A DNA stretch of 64,000 nt, taken from contig OX246742.1 in NCBI GenBank assembly GCA_945910005.1, forward strand, positions 46,418,402 through 46,482,401. The letters run 5' to 3'. Under the pieces are notes generated by a model. It was not told where the DNA came from and searched no databases. It saw nothing but the letters and a program-made list of their open reading frames with translations. How positions within the stretch are numbered: the stretch's first letter is position 1; every line of letters begins with the position of its first letter. Shown here in pieces: positions 22,291 through 35,135 of this stretch. This stretch comes from Isoperla grammatica (Eukaryota > Arthropoda > Insecta > Plecoptera > Perlodidae). A program made the position numbers and the translations under genes.

Positions 22291-24877
22291 TTCTATTGCT
22301 GTCAATAACTGTTAGTAACGGTGGCGGACCGTGTTGAAAACATGACGACGAAAATTCTTAGCAACGCACATTGCACTGCATCCAACAATGTGTGGAAGCG
22401 TGGTGGAAGTATAATAGCTATGGAAATTAGAAAAAATTTTGCAATGTGCATTCTTGAATTGTTGTTAATTGTTGTTTGTATTAGCATTGAAAACTTTTCG
22501 CCAGAAAGTTCGTAGATATTGACGCGCTCGCTTATCAACGCTTCAAACAGAGCGTTTTCCTAGTTGTAAACAATCTCAGTATTTGTCGTTCGAATGAGGA
22601 AATCACTTTTAGTCAAGATTGCCGGTGATTGCCAAGATTGCCTGATAGCTAACGAATTCCGAGTCGATCATGTAACGTGATAGGGAGTATTCACGTGACA
22701 TCGCAACGGCCCATATTTGAGGCCAAAATGTGTGTACCTTTGGCTTACCAATAAGCTTACCACGAAGTATCCGCCGAAGTTTATACGTACATTCTGCAGA
22801 AAGTACAGTACTTATTACGTACCCCATAAATAGAATCCCACAATAACGTTCTCTACTGCATCTTTCATATTTTATTTATTTATTATTTTGGTCTCACACG
22901 ATCAATAGTATGTAAACTGAAATTATTTGAGGGTAAACACCGAAGATATAATTTGGCGATATAGACCTAGGGGGGGGGGGGGGGGGTATGCTAGAAACGG
23001 TTTGAATAGTGAAGCCTGCTCTGTGTAGTCACGGCAGAATTATTGACTTCCTCAGTTCCGTATCGCAATTATCCAATTTTAAGATTGTCAAGCTATTGTT
23101 TGGGATGGCGTATGGGTCACTGATTCCAAGAATGTGTCGCCTAGAAGAGGCGGTAAGGTATGCAGTGAAATACCTCTGATAGCTTGACGGGTTTACTGTG
23201 TGACTTTTCGGGCGCATATTATATTGTGTTCTGTTTTGTGCTTTGTGTTAATGTACTGTTCAACCACGTAAAGCTACGGCTATTTATAAATATTGCGTAC
23301 ATGGTTGGCCTAGTTACTGTGCGGGCGTATTGTATTTAGTATATTCGGTTATCTGTACAGTAACTTTCTGCTCAGCCCCGAACCATGCTACTACGGCTGT
23401 TGAAGTTTATGCACAGTATTGTACGACGAGTATTTAGGACTGTGTCTCGTTCCCTTGTGTTGGACTAATAGTGACGCGCTAGCTACAAGTTCACAAATGT
23501 TATGTGAAATAAATTTGTATTTTGTGAATTGTGGGCGTGATGGACCCCAGCTACGGCCCTTATTCAACACTTGGCACCGGCCTCAAGATAAACATAAATT
23601 GTGTATTTTATTTGACTTTGTGCTCATTCGGTTAGTCCTCAACAAGCTCACTTTATATTTTTACTGCTATTTATAGCTTTTGGTAGAAAACCCAGCATAT
23701 AATAGGCATGTGGTAAAACAAAATACATTTTCTGATATCATACAATTATGCAATGAATTGGGTAAACAAAAATGATATCTATTATAACGCTTGCATTTCT
23801 TGCGATGCCGAAATATTTTTTTACGGAAATCCACGTATTCACCATCAAATTCCAAATTATATGTAGCAAAGAAACAATTTGAGTAATGTCTCAGTATTGC
23901 TTAGTATCCGTTTAGTTTACACTCGTTGTTTCACTTTTATAATTAATCATGTTCCCCAGTATTGCTTTTACTATATATTGAGATTACCCCCCACTATACC
24001 CCAACCCACCACTACTAGATTGTATACTATTTTTAATTTTACACTTGGACTGATACCTAAAACATACGGATCTACGTATATTTCGGCCTCACGGTAACCC
24101 GCGTCCGTAATATGAAATACATTTACATGAAGTTTTATGATTGTATTTGTGCGTGGTAAATGAAATAGCGAACATATAAAGCAACATACATAACAGCAGA
24201 GTGATTTGGGTTCGTTCCCATTTGGTTCAATTTTGTAATTTAATCGCTATCACCGGGCACAATAACCACATTATCTGGCACATTACTATAGCATAATATA
24301 ACATTATAAAACAACACATTATTACAAGCATGTGGAACACTATTGCCTACTTTACTCGAGAATGATTTTCATATTGACATTTATTTCTGTGGCGAAGGTT
24401 GAAGAACTACAAAACTGTTATTTTGAGGCTTTCCTTAGAAATGATAATTATGATGTTTGCCAGTGAAGGGAGACGGGTGTCGCGAAGCAGGTAGATTTTG
24501 TGTGGATGGACCATGGACTTACATGGACGTTGGACCGCCGTAGTCGGAGGGGGGAGGGTAACAGCAGCCATAAAAGGTCGATAACAGCAGCCGCTAGAAT
24601 AAGAATTTAGTTTCGACATTGACCGCAAAATCTGACAACGCTCTCCTCTGCCGAACGCTCTTAATACTTAATCCACTATTAGTCGATTACATTATGTATG
24701 TATACTTGTTTGACCTACTTACTATATATATGCACAAATGCAGGCCGACGTCTAACTATAGAGCTGTTTATTCAATCCGCATAGTTACAATATTACGCAA
24801 TTAGTGTCGCTTCCTGGATCCAAGAAATGCCAAATGTTGCATTAGTTTGTTTAGGAAAGTCATTCTGATATAATAAC
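22291..24877. other. No gene recognised
   Basis: AT-rich sequence with a G-run at about 22971-22986. No SINE box, inverted repeat or exon is convincing. 'ccaccactatacc...caacccaccactac' near 23990-24015 is simple C/A-rich sequence. Confidence 0.5.
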
Positions 24878-25120
24878 AATAGAGGTGCCTAAGCGGTAAC
24901 AAGCGGGAGGTCGCCTCTTCGATACCGGTCAGCGGCAATCAAGACGAAGAAGTTTTCCCGTGGTTTTCCTCAGTCAAAAGGCGAACTAGCATCCCTCGGA
25001 TATTCCTTCCCAACTATCCAAATACTCAGATATACCTATGTTGGTCACCTGAAGAGGGGCACAACATGTACAACTGGTGTGCAGTGCACCCTGCAGCAGG
25101 GATTATAATGTAAAACAAAA
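24878..25120 (+). mobile_element. tRNA-derived SINE (family C)
   Basis: A-box-like 'ggtgcctaagcggtaacaag' and B-box-like 'cctcttcgataccggtc' are followed by a body with 'cgtggttttcctcagtcaaa', 'attccttcccaactatccaa', 'acctgaagaggggcacaaca' and a tail. The second copy starts at 25140. Confidence 0.8.
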
Positions 25121-25134
25121 TTAAAACTATAGAT

Positions 25135-25370
25135 TCAACAGATCTGTGTAGACCGGTCACTGGTCACTGGCAATCCTGACAGAAGTATTTCCGAGGTTTT
25201 TCTCAATCGCAATCATTCACAAGACGAATGCTGCGATTGAGTTCTACTAACAGCCCTGGACAGTCCTTTAAACACCCTTATGTATCTCGTTAGTCACCTG
25301 AAGAGGGGCTCATGAGGTAAAGCTGGTGTGCACCCTTCCTATGCATTCATGCATTAAAGTATAAATATAG
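25135..25370 (+). mobile_element. SINE (family C), head-truncated
   Basis: The body matches the preceding copy: 'ccgaggtttttctcaatcgc', 'acaagacgaatgctgcgatt', 'cctggacagtcctttaaaca', 'cacctgaagaggggctcatg', then an A-rich 3' end. The two copies sit in tandem, same orientation. Confidence 0.8.
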
Positions 25371-28028
25371 AATGAAAAGGACTCTAGACCAGTTTATACG
25401 GCTCAATATTTACGATATCAATAAAACCCGCTGTCCGCGATATAAAACACAAGAAACAATAAAAGGATTTAATGATACCACTCACATCATAGACAACCTT
25501 GAGCCTAGAAAGCAAATTAGTTAATAATTACAGCTATAAACAAACGAACTTATATAATATGAACAGACAGCAGAGCTAAACTGTAAGTACCACGTTAATC
25601 ATTTTTATCGAAGTAATTAGGTGCAGTAAACAGTAATGCATATCTTATCGACGGATAAATCAAGAAACTCGATCTGTACGGGGCCGAAAATGAACTTTCT
25701 TAGCAAATATGTCACGTAATTATATTTTCAGCGTTTCTGTAGGCGCCTGGGTTATACAACATGTGCTAGTTAGTAGCTACAATGTTATGCAGTTGTGTGT
25801 GCATGGTTTAATTGCGTGTAGTGACCTTTACTGTGTACGGTTATCATGTATCTCATTGCCGACAGGGGGTCGTGCCCCCCCCCCCCCTCCCACCCCCATT
25901 GAAGTGTGTGGACACGTTGATGCAGATAACCGGATATATATATATATTTTAAAGTTTTACACCCTTCAGAAACTTCTCCTCGGAAAGAGCTTTATGGTAA
26001 ATGGCTCTATTTCCAACTCTATGTCGTTGAACTGAACTATAGTGACGTTCTAATGTATAAAATAGTCTTAAAAAATGAGAAATATTGAAAAGGAGTAGGG
26101 TGCTAATCTCACGTGAATGAAAATATGTGTAGTATGTATGTACTATTATGTATATCTCTGTCTGGAGTAGAATTTGGCTTACTGTGACTCTGCAAAGACC
26201 CCCTTTATAATCCTTGGTTTTACGTTTTTTTTCCAAACTCAACCGTATTTTCATTACAGTTTTCTCAATTTCTAATCTAAAATTACCTCACTGCAGTAGG
26301 TATCGAAACACGAGTTGACTATTTCCAGCGTTTATCTCGCCTGGTTTGCGGTGTGGCTGACATTTTTTCGTCCCTCGCCGCGACACAACAGCGAGAGTTC
26401 TATACCAGGGCACGGAAAACTGGGCACACCCACCGCGGTTTGAACATAACTCGATGTGGTAATAACATAAATGAATACATCAAAAGTTAAAAATACTATA
26501 CAAACATGAAATAGTGTTATTTTTACATTACGCAGTGCAACCTCACAGCATATTCGCTAGTATTCACATCATGCATGTTTTAAATGCAGCTAGGACTAGG
26601 AATATGACGGTATAATAAAGCTTGATTCAATAGCGGGGAGGGGGGGGGGGGGTCCATTCCACGCTGCAATGTAGAGATCAGTGACACGAAGGGCAAACAG
26701 CGTTTTTCTATAAACATTACTAATACGAATTGCGACCCTCTTCCCTTTTACATTTTAGTGAAATCTCTTCGTAGATTACTTGCACGCGTACAAAGATTGT
26801 ATTTACACGCAGCACAACATCGCTTATTGTAGAACAAGTACAGTTGGATACAAAATGGAGGCCCCTCTATCTCTCGCCTCCTAGGCAGGTAGGTTATTTA
26901 TAGACAAACTTGTCCGCAGGGCAGAGGAGTGGTGAACAAGGTTGGCCGGTGAAAGAACCAGCATGTTCGTGACACTTGCAGAGACAAGTCACGTGTGACC
27001 ATTCCAAAAGCTGTTCGGAATGGCGGACACATCAATTAGATAATCGGATAATGTCAGGACTGGCGTTATATCATCGCCTAGGATGATCGTGTGGGTTATA
27101 ACCTCGTGGCCTGGCCTTCGTATATCAGTGCATTGCATCTTGTGGACACACAATCATGATAACTTATAAACAATAACAATAAACATGTCCCATTTTCAAT
27201 AACTTTTATACAAAACAAAAAGTCCGATCTTCATCTATCAAAATAATGGTTATAATATTTTGACTTAACTGCCAATATTTTGACAACGATGCTCATCGAC
27301 ACGACGGGGGGGGGGGGGTGTACATAAATATAATATACATATTGAAACCCACCACACGACATAAACGCACGCCCAGCAGTAGCCTAGCCTAGTAGAAACC
27401 TAGCTAGTAGCTAGAGTTTACATATGCCTGGAATGGTGAAACCCACCCGAAGATTACACATAACTTTGCAAAAACTATGTAAAATTCCTCAGCATACATA
27501 CAAGGCCCCTATACAGACCCTTGTGGAAAGTCCCACAAGTAGATGCTTACGTCACAGATAAGCAAAATAAAACGAGTCTTTGTTTACGTTCTGTTCACAG
27601 TACATTGTTGCAACGTTTTTGACAACATTTGGTTCAAGTTCACCAGCAGTTTGGCTCCCGAAAAACAAAATTAAAAAAATCTCTTCTCGGACACTTCTTT
27701 CATAGTTTACAATGGCGCACATCATCATTTTCATAAACATAACCGGTGGATACACTTTGTTTTAAAACCAATCATATCTCGTGGTAAAAATATTAATATT
27801 CGCCTCCTATTGACATCTGAAAGGTAAACAAACATTATAATAGCCCTAGTGACGTCACGCGAATACTCCTTATACACCAGCTGTGTGCTACATCTATCGG
27901 TGATCTCCGTAACTAACGCTGACCACGCCCCCCTACGCAGCTCTGCTCTCACACATGAAGATGGAAACACTTCCTTGTGACTCGTGAACCACTTATACTA
28001 CACATCACACTCTCATTTGCATTCGCTG
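25371..28028. other. No gene recognised; C/G-runs
   Basis: Homopolymer C lies at about 25877-25896 and G at about 26640-26652 and 27306-27317. A weak MetaSINE-like trace ('cttactgtgactctgcaaag') is at 26177-26196. TGACGTCA lies at 27850-27857 beside 'cgcgaatactcc'. Otherwise AT-rich with no convincing exon. Confidence 0.5.
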
Positions 28029-28097
28029 CTGTTGTTGTTGTTGTTGTTTGGTTTTTTGCCTTCCTGTTGATTTCAATTGTTTTTTTAGTTTGCTTCT

Positions 28098-28133
<36 letters not shown>

Positions 28134-28232
28134 GTGCGCGAAGATCTCACCTACTTTCCCTTTCTGTGGACTAAATCTCTCCTCGACCGTCACATCCCCC
28201 CCCCCCTCCCCCCCTCCCCTCCCCCGCACACG
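28029..28232. repeat. Cluster of (GTT)n, (GA)n and C-rich tracts
   Basis: (GTT)n at 28030-28048, (GA)n at 28101-28129 and a C-rich tract at about 28196-28226 lie within 200 bases. The apparent protein with a run of ER repeats is the GA tract read in frame. Confidence 0.95.
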
Positions 28233-29017
28233 AGACTCTCACGGAAACAATTACATACTACAATGGTTTTATAATTCGTCCATTGTTACGATAAGCATTA
28301 AACCGGGCTGGTTGATAATGATAAGCAAGCCAGGCGAGTGCATCGTTAATGTACATCCGACGTAGCGAGCTGTCTTATGTAAGAGTCTTTATTAGGTCAG
28401 AGTTGTCTGTCTGTCTGTCATGCTACGAGCTAGCTAGGTAAACAACACGCACAACGGATACATGGCCGGGAAAAGCAGCAGAGACAACCGGCAATATTAA
28501 TTAATACTACGTGAAATTACCCGTTTTAATAAAGAAATGATATCTCAATAATGTTACATGTAATGTATCGAAAAATTTAAAACCGGCCTAAATTTGGGTT
28601 TGTAAGAACTAAATAGTATGTTCAAAATATTTGTAATATTATAGTTATCAGAATTTGTATTTCAAATTTAAATATAAATAAGTATATTGAAAATAACAAT
28701 ATAAATAATAATATAGAAAAATGTTTTAAACAGTATTCAGTTTTTTCGAATCCAAATTGAGCCCTGTTTTCACATTGACTTCTAAAAGTACCAAAATTAT
28801 GTTTTTATTAATTCTCCATCGGCTTATACATTTAATCTACCATAACCCTTTACAACGCGCAAAATTTTGGAAGTAATACAGAAGTACACGCGTTCTTATT
28901 CTGTAATAATTTTTGAATTACTCTACCAGGCAACATAATATCAAAATTGGGTTTTTATGGATAGTCCTGACAAAAAGTAGTATATAGTTTATTTATAAAC
29001 ACGATGCCAGATCGTTC
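28233..29017. other. AT-rich spacer
   Basis: A (CTGT)4 tract lies near 28406-28420. 'ttttttcgaatccaaattgagccc' near 28740 is close to a segment near 36217, suggesting a shared old repeat. No gene is seen. Confidence 0.5.
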
Positions 29018-29120
29018 TAAGACTGTGGAAACCTCTCCAGTCATGACTGCCGGCGGCAGCATCGAACCGGCGACCTCCCGAATGAAGTCCCGCGTGCTAC
29101 CTCGGAGCAGCTCTGTCGGT
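29018..29120 (-). mobile_element. tRNA-derived SINE head (family A), minus strand
   Basis: Minus strand: 'cagagctgctccgaggtagc' as A-box region, then 'ttcgggaggtcgccggttcg' with the B box GGTTCGATGC, then a short body. It faces the plus-strand copy starting near 29195, so the two heads are inverted. Confidence 0.8.
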
Positions 29121-29194
29121 ATGCGACATAAGGCGGGGTCAAGGATGTGTTGCTTCTTATTCCACCGCCCACCTTGAGCACACGGCGATCAAGG

Positions 29195-29430
29195 CCGGAC
29201 ACACACGGCTCCAGTTCGGGAGGTCGCCGGTTCGAGTCCGGCCACCGGCAATCCCGTGTGGCGACTTGCTACCCTAAAGGGCCGGACACAGACCCAGAGT
29301 GGTATTTGATCCAGGGTACTCTAACAGTCGTAGGAGGCGACAAAATTAGGTCCTCCATCCCCTTAAATCCCTTTCCTACAATCTCCTCCGACGTCATATG
29401 ACCCAGTTGTCGAGTACGTCGTTCAAAAAA
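29195..29430 (+). mobile_element. Full-structure SINE: tRNA-like head, MetaSINE core, tail
   Basis: The best-structured copy here. The head 'ttcgggaggtcgccggttcg' includes the B box GGTTCGAGTCC. Next come 'cagacccagagtggtatttg' and the core 'tctaacagtcgtaggaggcg', then the pyrimidine-rich region. The 3' end 'cgacgtcatatgacccagtt' and 'gtcgagtacgtcgtt' runs into poly-A. The same 3' end is found at 61950-62000, 62365-62410 (inverted) and 59690-59735. Confidence 0.88.
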
Positions 29431-30467
29431 AAAAAATAACAATACCCCCTTAAAAAACGAGAGATGTACTTTAGAATACGTAATTCCCTACAGCAGCATT
29501 CATTCCAAATATTGTTACTATAAGTTCAAACCCTCAAAGCAAAGGTATGGATCATTCGAGACAAGTCAAAAACAATTTTAAAACCACATTTGTTCAACAA
29601 CTTACACAAAATCTAAATAGAACAATATTGCACGTAAGGTTTATGGTTTAACAAACATAACAATTTCAATTACAAGAACTGATTTTCAGTGGGTTACATT
29701 ATCCTATTTATCACGTGCTTCTTTTGCTATATGATTATGTTGGTGACAGCATAAACACATAATTTATGTCTGCATATTAGGTGATCCTGGAAGTATGCTC
29801 GTTTACAATAAACCAGCCTCTATAAGTTGCCTGCCCCCCCCCTCCCCCCCTCCTCCACTCCCTGAGTGTTACATAGTCGGTTAGTTTCGCTCGCCCACCA
29901 CAACAACAATGAACGCACGACAAAACGATTTGACTAAACGTTTCGTAGGTTGCAATAAATCACGTCCAGCCTACCGGACACGCATGACTATCACGCATGT
30001 GCGTGGGCTATGGCTGCTACGTACCGGGGTTCGACGCCAGCTGGGGTCTACACACAACACACACGCATCTCTCTTGGCTTGATATATTGCATGTCTAGCA
30101 TAATATGCAGTTATTAAACGGTTTGTGAACTAGTGCAATAAAATTATTCCAGAGAATAAAACGCAGTAACATCCAACACACATTAAATATGTATATATGA
30201 ATAAAGATAACATTCAACCTTAATTTACTGTAAGTGGTAGATGTATAAACATTCAAAATTTACCATTTTAGAATATTAAAGAATTCGATGTGCTATTTAT
30301 ACCACCCTCTGACCCGATTTTGGAAACAGGTGTATGAGCATATATATTTATAAATAAACAGGCTTATTTGATCGTTGAAAGGTACTATACTGCTTCAGCT
30401 ACAATACATTAAACTTGTGAGGGGTTCTCGTGTTATCGGGCCCCGTAGATTGTCACGGTGTGTAAGA
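29431..30467. other. No gene recognised
   Basis: AT-rich with a C-rich tract at 29833-29860. CpG-containing DNA at 29960-30060 carries no promoter arrangement I can support. Confidence 0.5.
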
Positions 30468-30498
30468 GGCAACAACAACAACAACAACAACAACAACA
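30468..30498. repeat. (CAA)n microsatellite
   Basis: About ten CAA/ACA triplets. It produces a poly-Asn run in one frame and poly-Leu on the opposite strand, which are artefacts. Confidence 0.97.
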
Positions 30499-33400
30499 CT
30501 ATGTCACGTGACCTAGCGCGCCCGTACAAGGCGGTGCACGCAGCACGCAACACCTTTACGCGGGACAAAATGGCTACCCACACAGGTTGGAGAGCTGCGA
30601 CGCACAACGCAGGGACGAGCCGACATATGAGTTATGTTCGATCATGGACATATAATAGTAACTGTCAACCGCCATAGTTCGATACCCAGCTCGCATTCTC
30701 AGTGAATATTATGTTAGAGAACCTCCACAACAAAAGGAAATGTCGAGTGTTCAAAGTTGAGAGCCCATCCTATAGTATATAGTGAATCCAAGAATTGGTA
30801 AACGTGTACATTCTGCGATTTACATTCTGCTCATGAAAACTTAACGCTTATCATTTTTTATTTCCAGGTAAGCGACAACGTTCTGAATTCATGGTTCAAT
30901 TTTCGGAAATATCTTGCGTCGTTGTGAGAGACGACAGCTATAGGTATTATATAAAGTGACCAATGTTTAGTATAGTTATTACACTTTGACTAGAATCAAA
31001 ACCAAATGTGTTACTAAAATACACAAGAATGTATTTTGTTTAGCCATCAATCACATTTTTTTTTTTAATGCCCACTGATTTCCACAGTTTGATGTCCTGT
31101 GATCGAAGCCAGGTGGTAAACAAACCGCGTGACGTAACAAGGTGGGGGTGAGAAGAGATCTAAGGTGGACAGCTCAGGTCGCTACACTAGATGTGCGCCC
31201 AGCCGAGACGAGGCACGATGCTGGTATTACCGCCCACCTCTACACTCTACACTCTACAGCTACGACAACGCTACAGTCTTATCACTACTCAGCGTCACCA
31301 CTTTCGCATGACTTTTGCCAATTAACTGCTGTCATAACTATGATGCGGCTACCCCTACAAATATAAATATAAATGGATATAAATAAATACAAATTGTACT
31401 TATTTTCGGTAAAAGTTTACACCAGCGTGTCATTTGAAAATACCCATTTTACGTAGACTTTATATACTCTATTGTAATAGTGTAAAAAGTGTAAGTTAAA
31501 TCGATATTTTCGAGTGACACGCTCTTTTATAATTTTGCCGTTTTACTGAGTTTAAAAAGTGGATATTTTCAAAAGAAACGCTGTTGTGTACTTTACCAAA
31601 ATAAATACTGCTAGAAGAGAGGAAAACCAATAGCTGTTTCAATTTTCAAAGCAATGCACTAATTGATAACAAAAAAGAGGCCATATCAGTCATGAAAACG
31701 TCATAAAACCAATGGGGTCATGAAATAGAGTCATGAAATCAACCGTAGATCACGAAATCAGAATTACGTCACGAAATTGATGCACTTAAGCTTTGCACTC
31801 ATCTCTAACATCATTACGTTAGATGTTTGAGTTAGTGACACAGATTTGTGTCTATTTCTTAACATCACAGTTGTTCATCAATATCCGTACTCAGGGGTCG
31901 AAATTAACCTTTTTTGCCAAAACATTTACAATTATAATTTAATGAAATGACAAGGGTCACATGCATTAAGAGGAGATAAATAATTTGTATTTTTCAATAT
32001 ATTTTATACATTGCTTATCATAACCAATATATCTCTTACAAATGTGTTCACATTTAAAATATCCTATAATTCAGCAGCACATAATATAATGTTTGTTTCA
32101 CACATACAAAAATTCCATTGATAAATAAGATAGTTACAGGTGCCATTACCTTTACCTAACCAATTATATCATGTGCAGTACATGAAAACGTTTACAAGTA
32201 TAACACAGCCTTCTTTGTTAACACTTTGAAAACGGTCGTGTCTTCTCAAGTAAAGATCGGATGCCTGAAAGTTGTCACGAACTAAAACTCATAAACAACG
32301 AATCTTGCAGCAAGATCAAGATTAAAACGTGAATTATTATTTATTATCACTTATTATCTAACACGTTTGTTGGCGCGGGGAGCGGGGTGGGGAAGGGCGG
32401 TGCCCAAAACACGGCTGGTTCTGCTCGGCTTTCTTCTGTCCCCCGAGTTTTGGCACCACCTCCCCTACTAAATTATAACACTCATTCAATAACACGCCAA
32501 TAAATAATACCACACAGTCGTTTTGCAGGAAGAGAAATTGAAACATATAACAGTTATACTATGTCTACAGTAATAAACATCATTTTGAATTAACTGAATG
32601 CAAAGCTATAAAATAAAATGAAGTGTATTTTATTGATTGCATGATGTTTGCTGTTGAAGCTTTGACATGTAAGTGTATATACATACAAACGTAATACGTA
32701 TGTATGTCAACATACGTGTTGTTGATAAATAAAATGCTAAAAATGTGATGTATTAATATTATAAATCATGTAAAATGTAAATACTGAAATTTAAATTTTG
32801 AAGTAGTTTATGTTTTGTGTTCAAAACATGCAAATTAATTCAAGACTTTGCGGTATTTTATATTGACAGCTAACTGTTCTCTTATTTTGGTTTTATTAAT
32901 TGATTATTAATTGATGATGTCGTGAAATTCAAAATGTATTGACAGGTAGAGTTAACAACTCGCAGTAACACTATTATGAGAAAACACGGCATAGCTATAC
33001 TTAAAATATCATTAACGAACGGAAAGCAGAGAAAATCCGTTTAATGTGTTTACGATTTGATTTTCCTTCAACTGTGCACAGCAAAGATGCGTACTTGAGA
33101 AATAAGTATGTTAAACCTACGATAATATAATCATAATAGCATGCACGAACATTTGGGTTCGGTTACGGATAGGATTCGGCTGAACCCGAAATAAAAATAA
33201 CGGGATTTGTTTAAGAAAAAAATAAAAACACGGTTTTGGTTAAGGATTGACTTGTTAACTTTTGCAAATGAATGATTTTGTTCGCGATGTTTTGGTTCAG
33301 TCTTTCGATACCACCTCTGAACAGTGTTGTGCGTTAATCCATGTGTATTTCCCATCAACGCATCACGCGTGTTCATGAATATGTATAAACAGCAGCTACC

Positions 33401-34864
33401 ACATTCGCATATGTTTCGACATTTTGTGAAATGTATTCATATTCATCGTGAATTTATTCACTATAAACAAAGATTTACTTCTCTTCAGTGAAAGTTACAT
33501 GGAAGTCTATTTTGAGCATAATTTTTACTTGGGGAAAATAAAATTAGATAATAGATTTATATAAGAAAACGCTTTGAGGGGCGAACAATAAAGCTATAAA
33601 TATATGTCTATTTTCCAGCACAGTATCAACACTATCCATTATGTACAATTGAATTTAAAATAATTTTACATATAATACGTTTCAATTTGCGGAAAATGTA
33701 TAATACTACTTTGAGAATAAAAATATATACTAAGAAAGATGTAGTTACTTATATTTTACGATAATACATTTATACATTATTGTCTACTTTTATTTTTTAT
33801 ACATACTGAACAACTGATCATTAGTTTCAATATTTTGAAGCAATATTACAATGCAAGTACAGCGAGGTATGTATTCTTCTCAAGAGCAATGGTTCGTGGC
33901 ACATACATATATACATTGGGAGGTTCCTCTTTGAAATTCGGTCCCTGTATCCAAATGTATATTTTATTTATTAAACCAACCCAAGCCCATTCCTTCCCAG
34001 CTACCAACAGGCCCCACGGAATGTCCTAATGTAATCAGGTGGACAAAGTACCAAGAGCCGTGCGCAGAGGTTGGGAAGCCCGACTCTTGGGAATGGGCCC
34101 GAGCCCGTGTTCCCAAATATAACACAAGCACACAAGGTGTGCGAAGGTCGAACCAGTGTAGACCAGCAAGTAGTTCACACTGGTCGCAGTCTGGGCTGAT
34201 GAAATGCCCTGAGAACTAACTGGGGGATTTAGGAAACGAAAGTGAGAGTTAATTAAAACAGAAAGAACGTTATTGTTTTGTATAATATATGATTAGGTTC
34301 CGGTGGTGCCAATGTTATATTTATAGGACTAGTTTTTGTAAAACTGCTGAGAGTGGTATTTTATTGCCAGTTTTCAGTTAAGAATGAGTAGTCCTTTGTG
34401 TACTTGCTTCTTTCCCCCTTTTCTGCAATCATTAGTTAAATTTTTCATCAGTTCTTGAGATAAATTTACACTTGGATTATACGTTGAAAACATTATTTTA
34501 AACTAAGCACATTTGCACAAGTGCATGCAATGAAGTTTTCGTCAGCAATATCACATGTTCAGTAAATTCATCACTTTTTGACTGTAAAAATAAATGTTAA
34601 AATAATTAGTCATTTGTTTTATAAAAACTAAAAACACAACGGCTGCTTATATGAGAATTGGCTACTTATATCTAAGCCCCGAGACTAAGCTGGAGCCCCA
34701 GTCAGAGAAAAAAAAACATGTATTACATTAATTAATAAATAAATAAATCCAAACACAACAATTGTGAATAACTTTCTATGGATAGCAACATGAATCAACA
34801 TAGATTCTGTAGTATACGCTGTAATTATTCCCTTGTCCCTGTCGCCCAGTGTTGACATATCGAG
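30499..34864. other. Long AT-rich stretch without recognised gene
   Basis: A CpG-richer 200 bases at 30500-30640 follow the CAA tract. A 'tcatgaaat/tcacgaaat' motif recurs about five times at 31690-31785. Poly-T lies near 31058-31066. 'agcggggtggggaagggcgg' at about 32380 is an isolated GC patch. No SINE head, inverted repeat or exon is convincing in the remainder. Confidence 0.5.
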
Positions 34865-34959
34865 GCGGTGGGTGGGTGGGTGAACGACAAATGAGAGGGT
34901 GGAGGACGATCACGGCAACAGCTACAGATATGGTCAACTTACACAAGGTACGGTTGTCC

Positions 34960-35050
34960 TAAGACGTGGGTTAAATCACGCTCAAGGGGCTAAGGACAGC
35001 ACGCTCAAGGCGCTAAGGACGTGGGCTAAATCACGCTCAAGGAGCGAATA
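34960..35050 (+). repeat. Short tandem repeat 'cacgctcaagg(g/c)gctaagga'
   Basis: 'cacgctcaagg' occurs three times (about 34977, 34999 and 35031) with 'gctaaggac' after the first two. 'cgtgggttaaat/cgtgggctaaat' frames the block, so it is a nested duplication of about 60 bp. Confidence 0.85.
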
Positions 35051-35070
35051 CTCGCCACTACCCGTCATGG

Positions 35071-35135
35071 ATCACCCACACCACTCATCGTCTCGATTAC
35101 CACAGTTACAACACCCACGAGACACATGTTACCAT
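35071..35135 (+). mobile_element. SINE tail remnant
   Basis: 'cactcatcgtctcgattacc' followed by 'acgagacacatg' matches the 3' region of the SINE at 7642-8033. No head is visible. Confidence 0.55.

Noticed and set aside
29018..29245. Functional tRNA genes
   Set aside because: Boxes A and B are present but the acceptor and anticodon stems do not pair well, and the same heads recur attached to SINE bodies.
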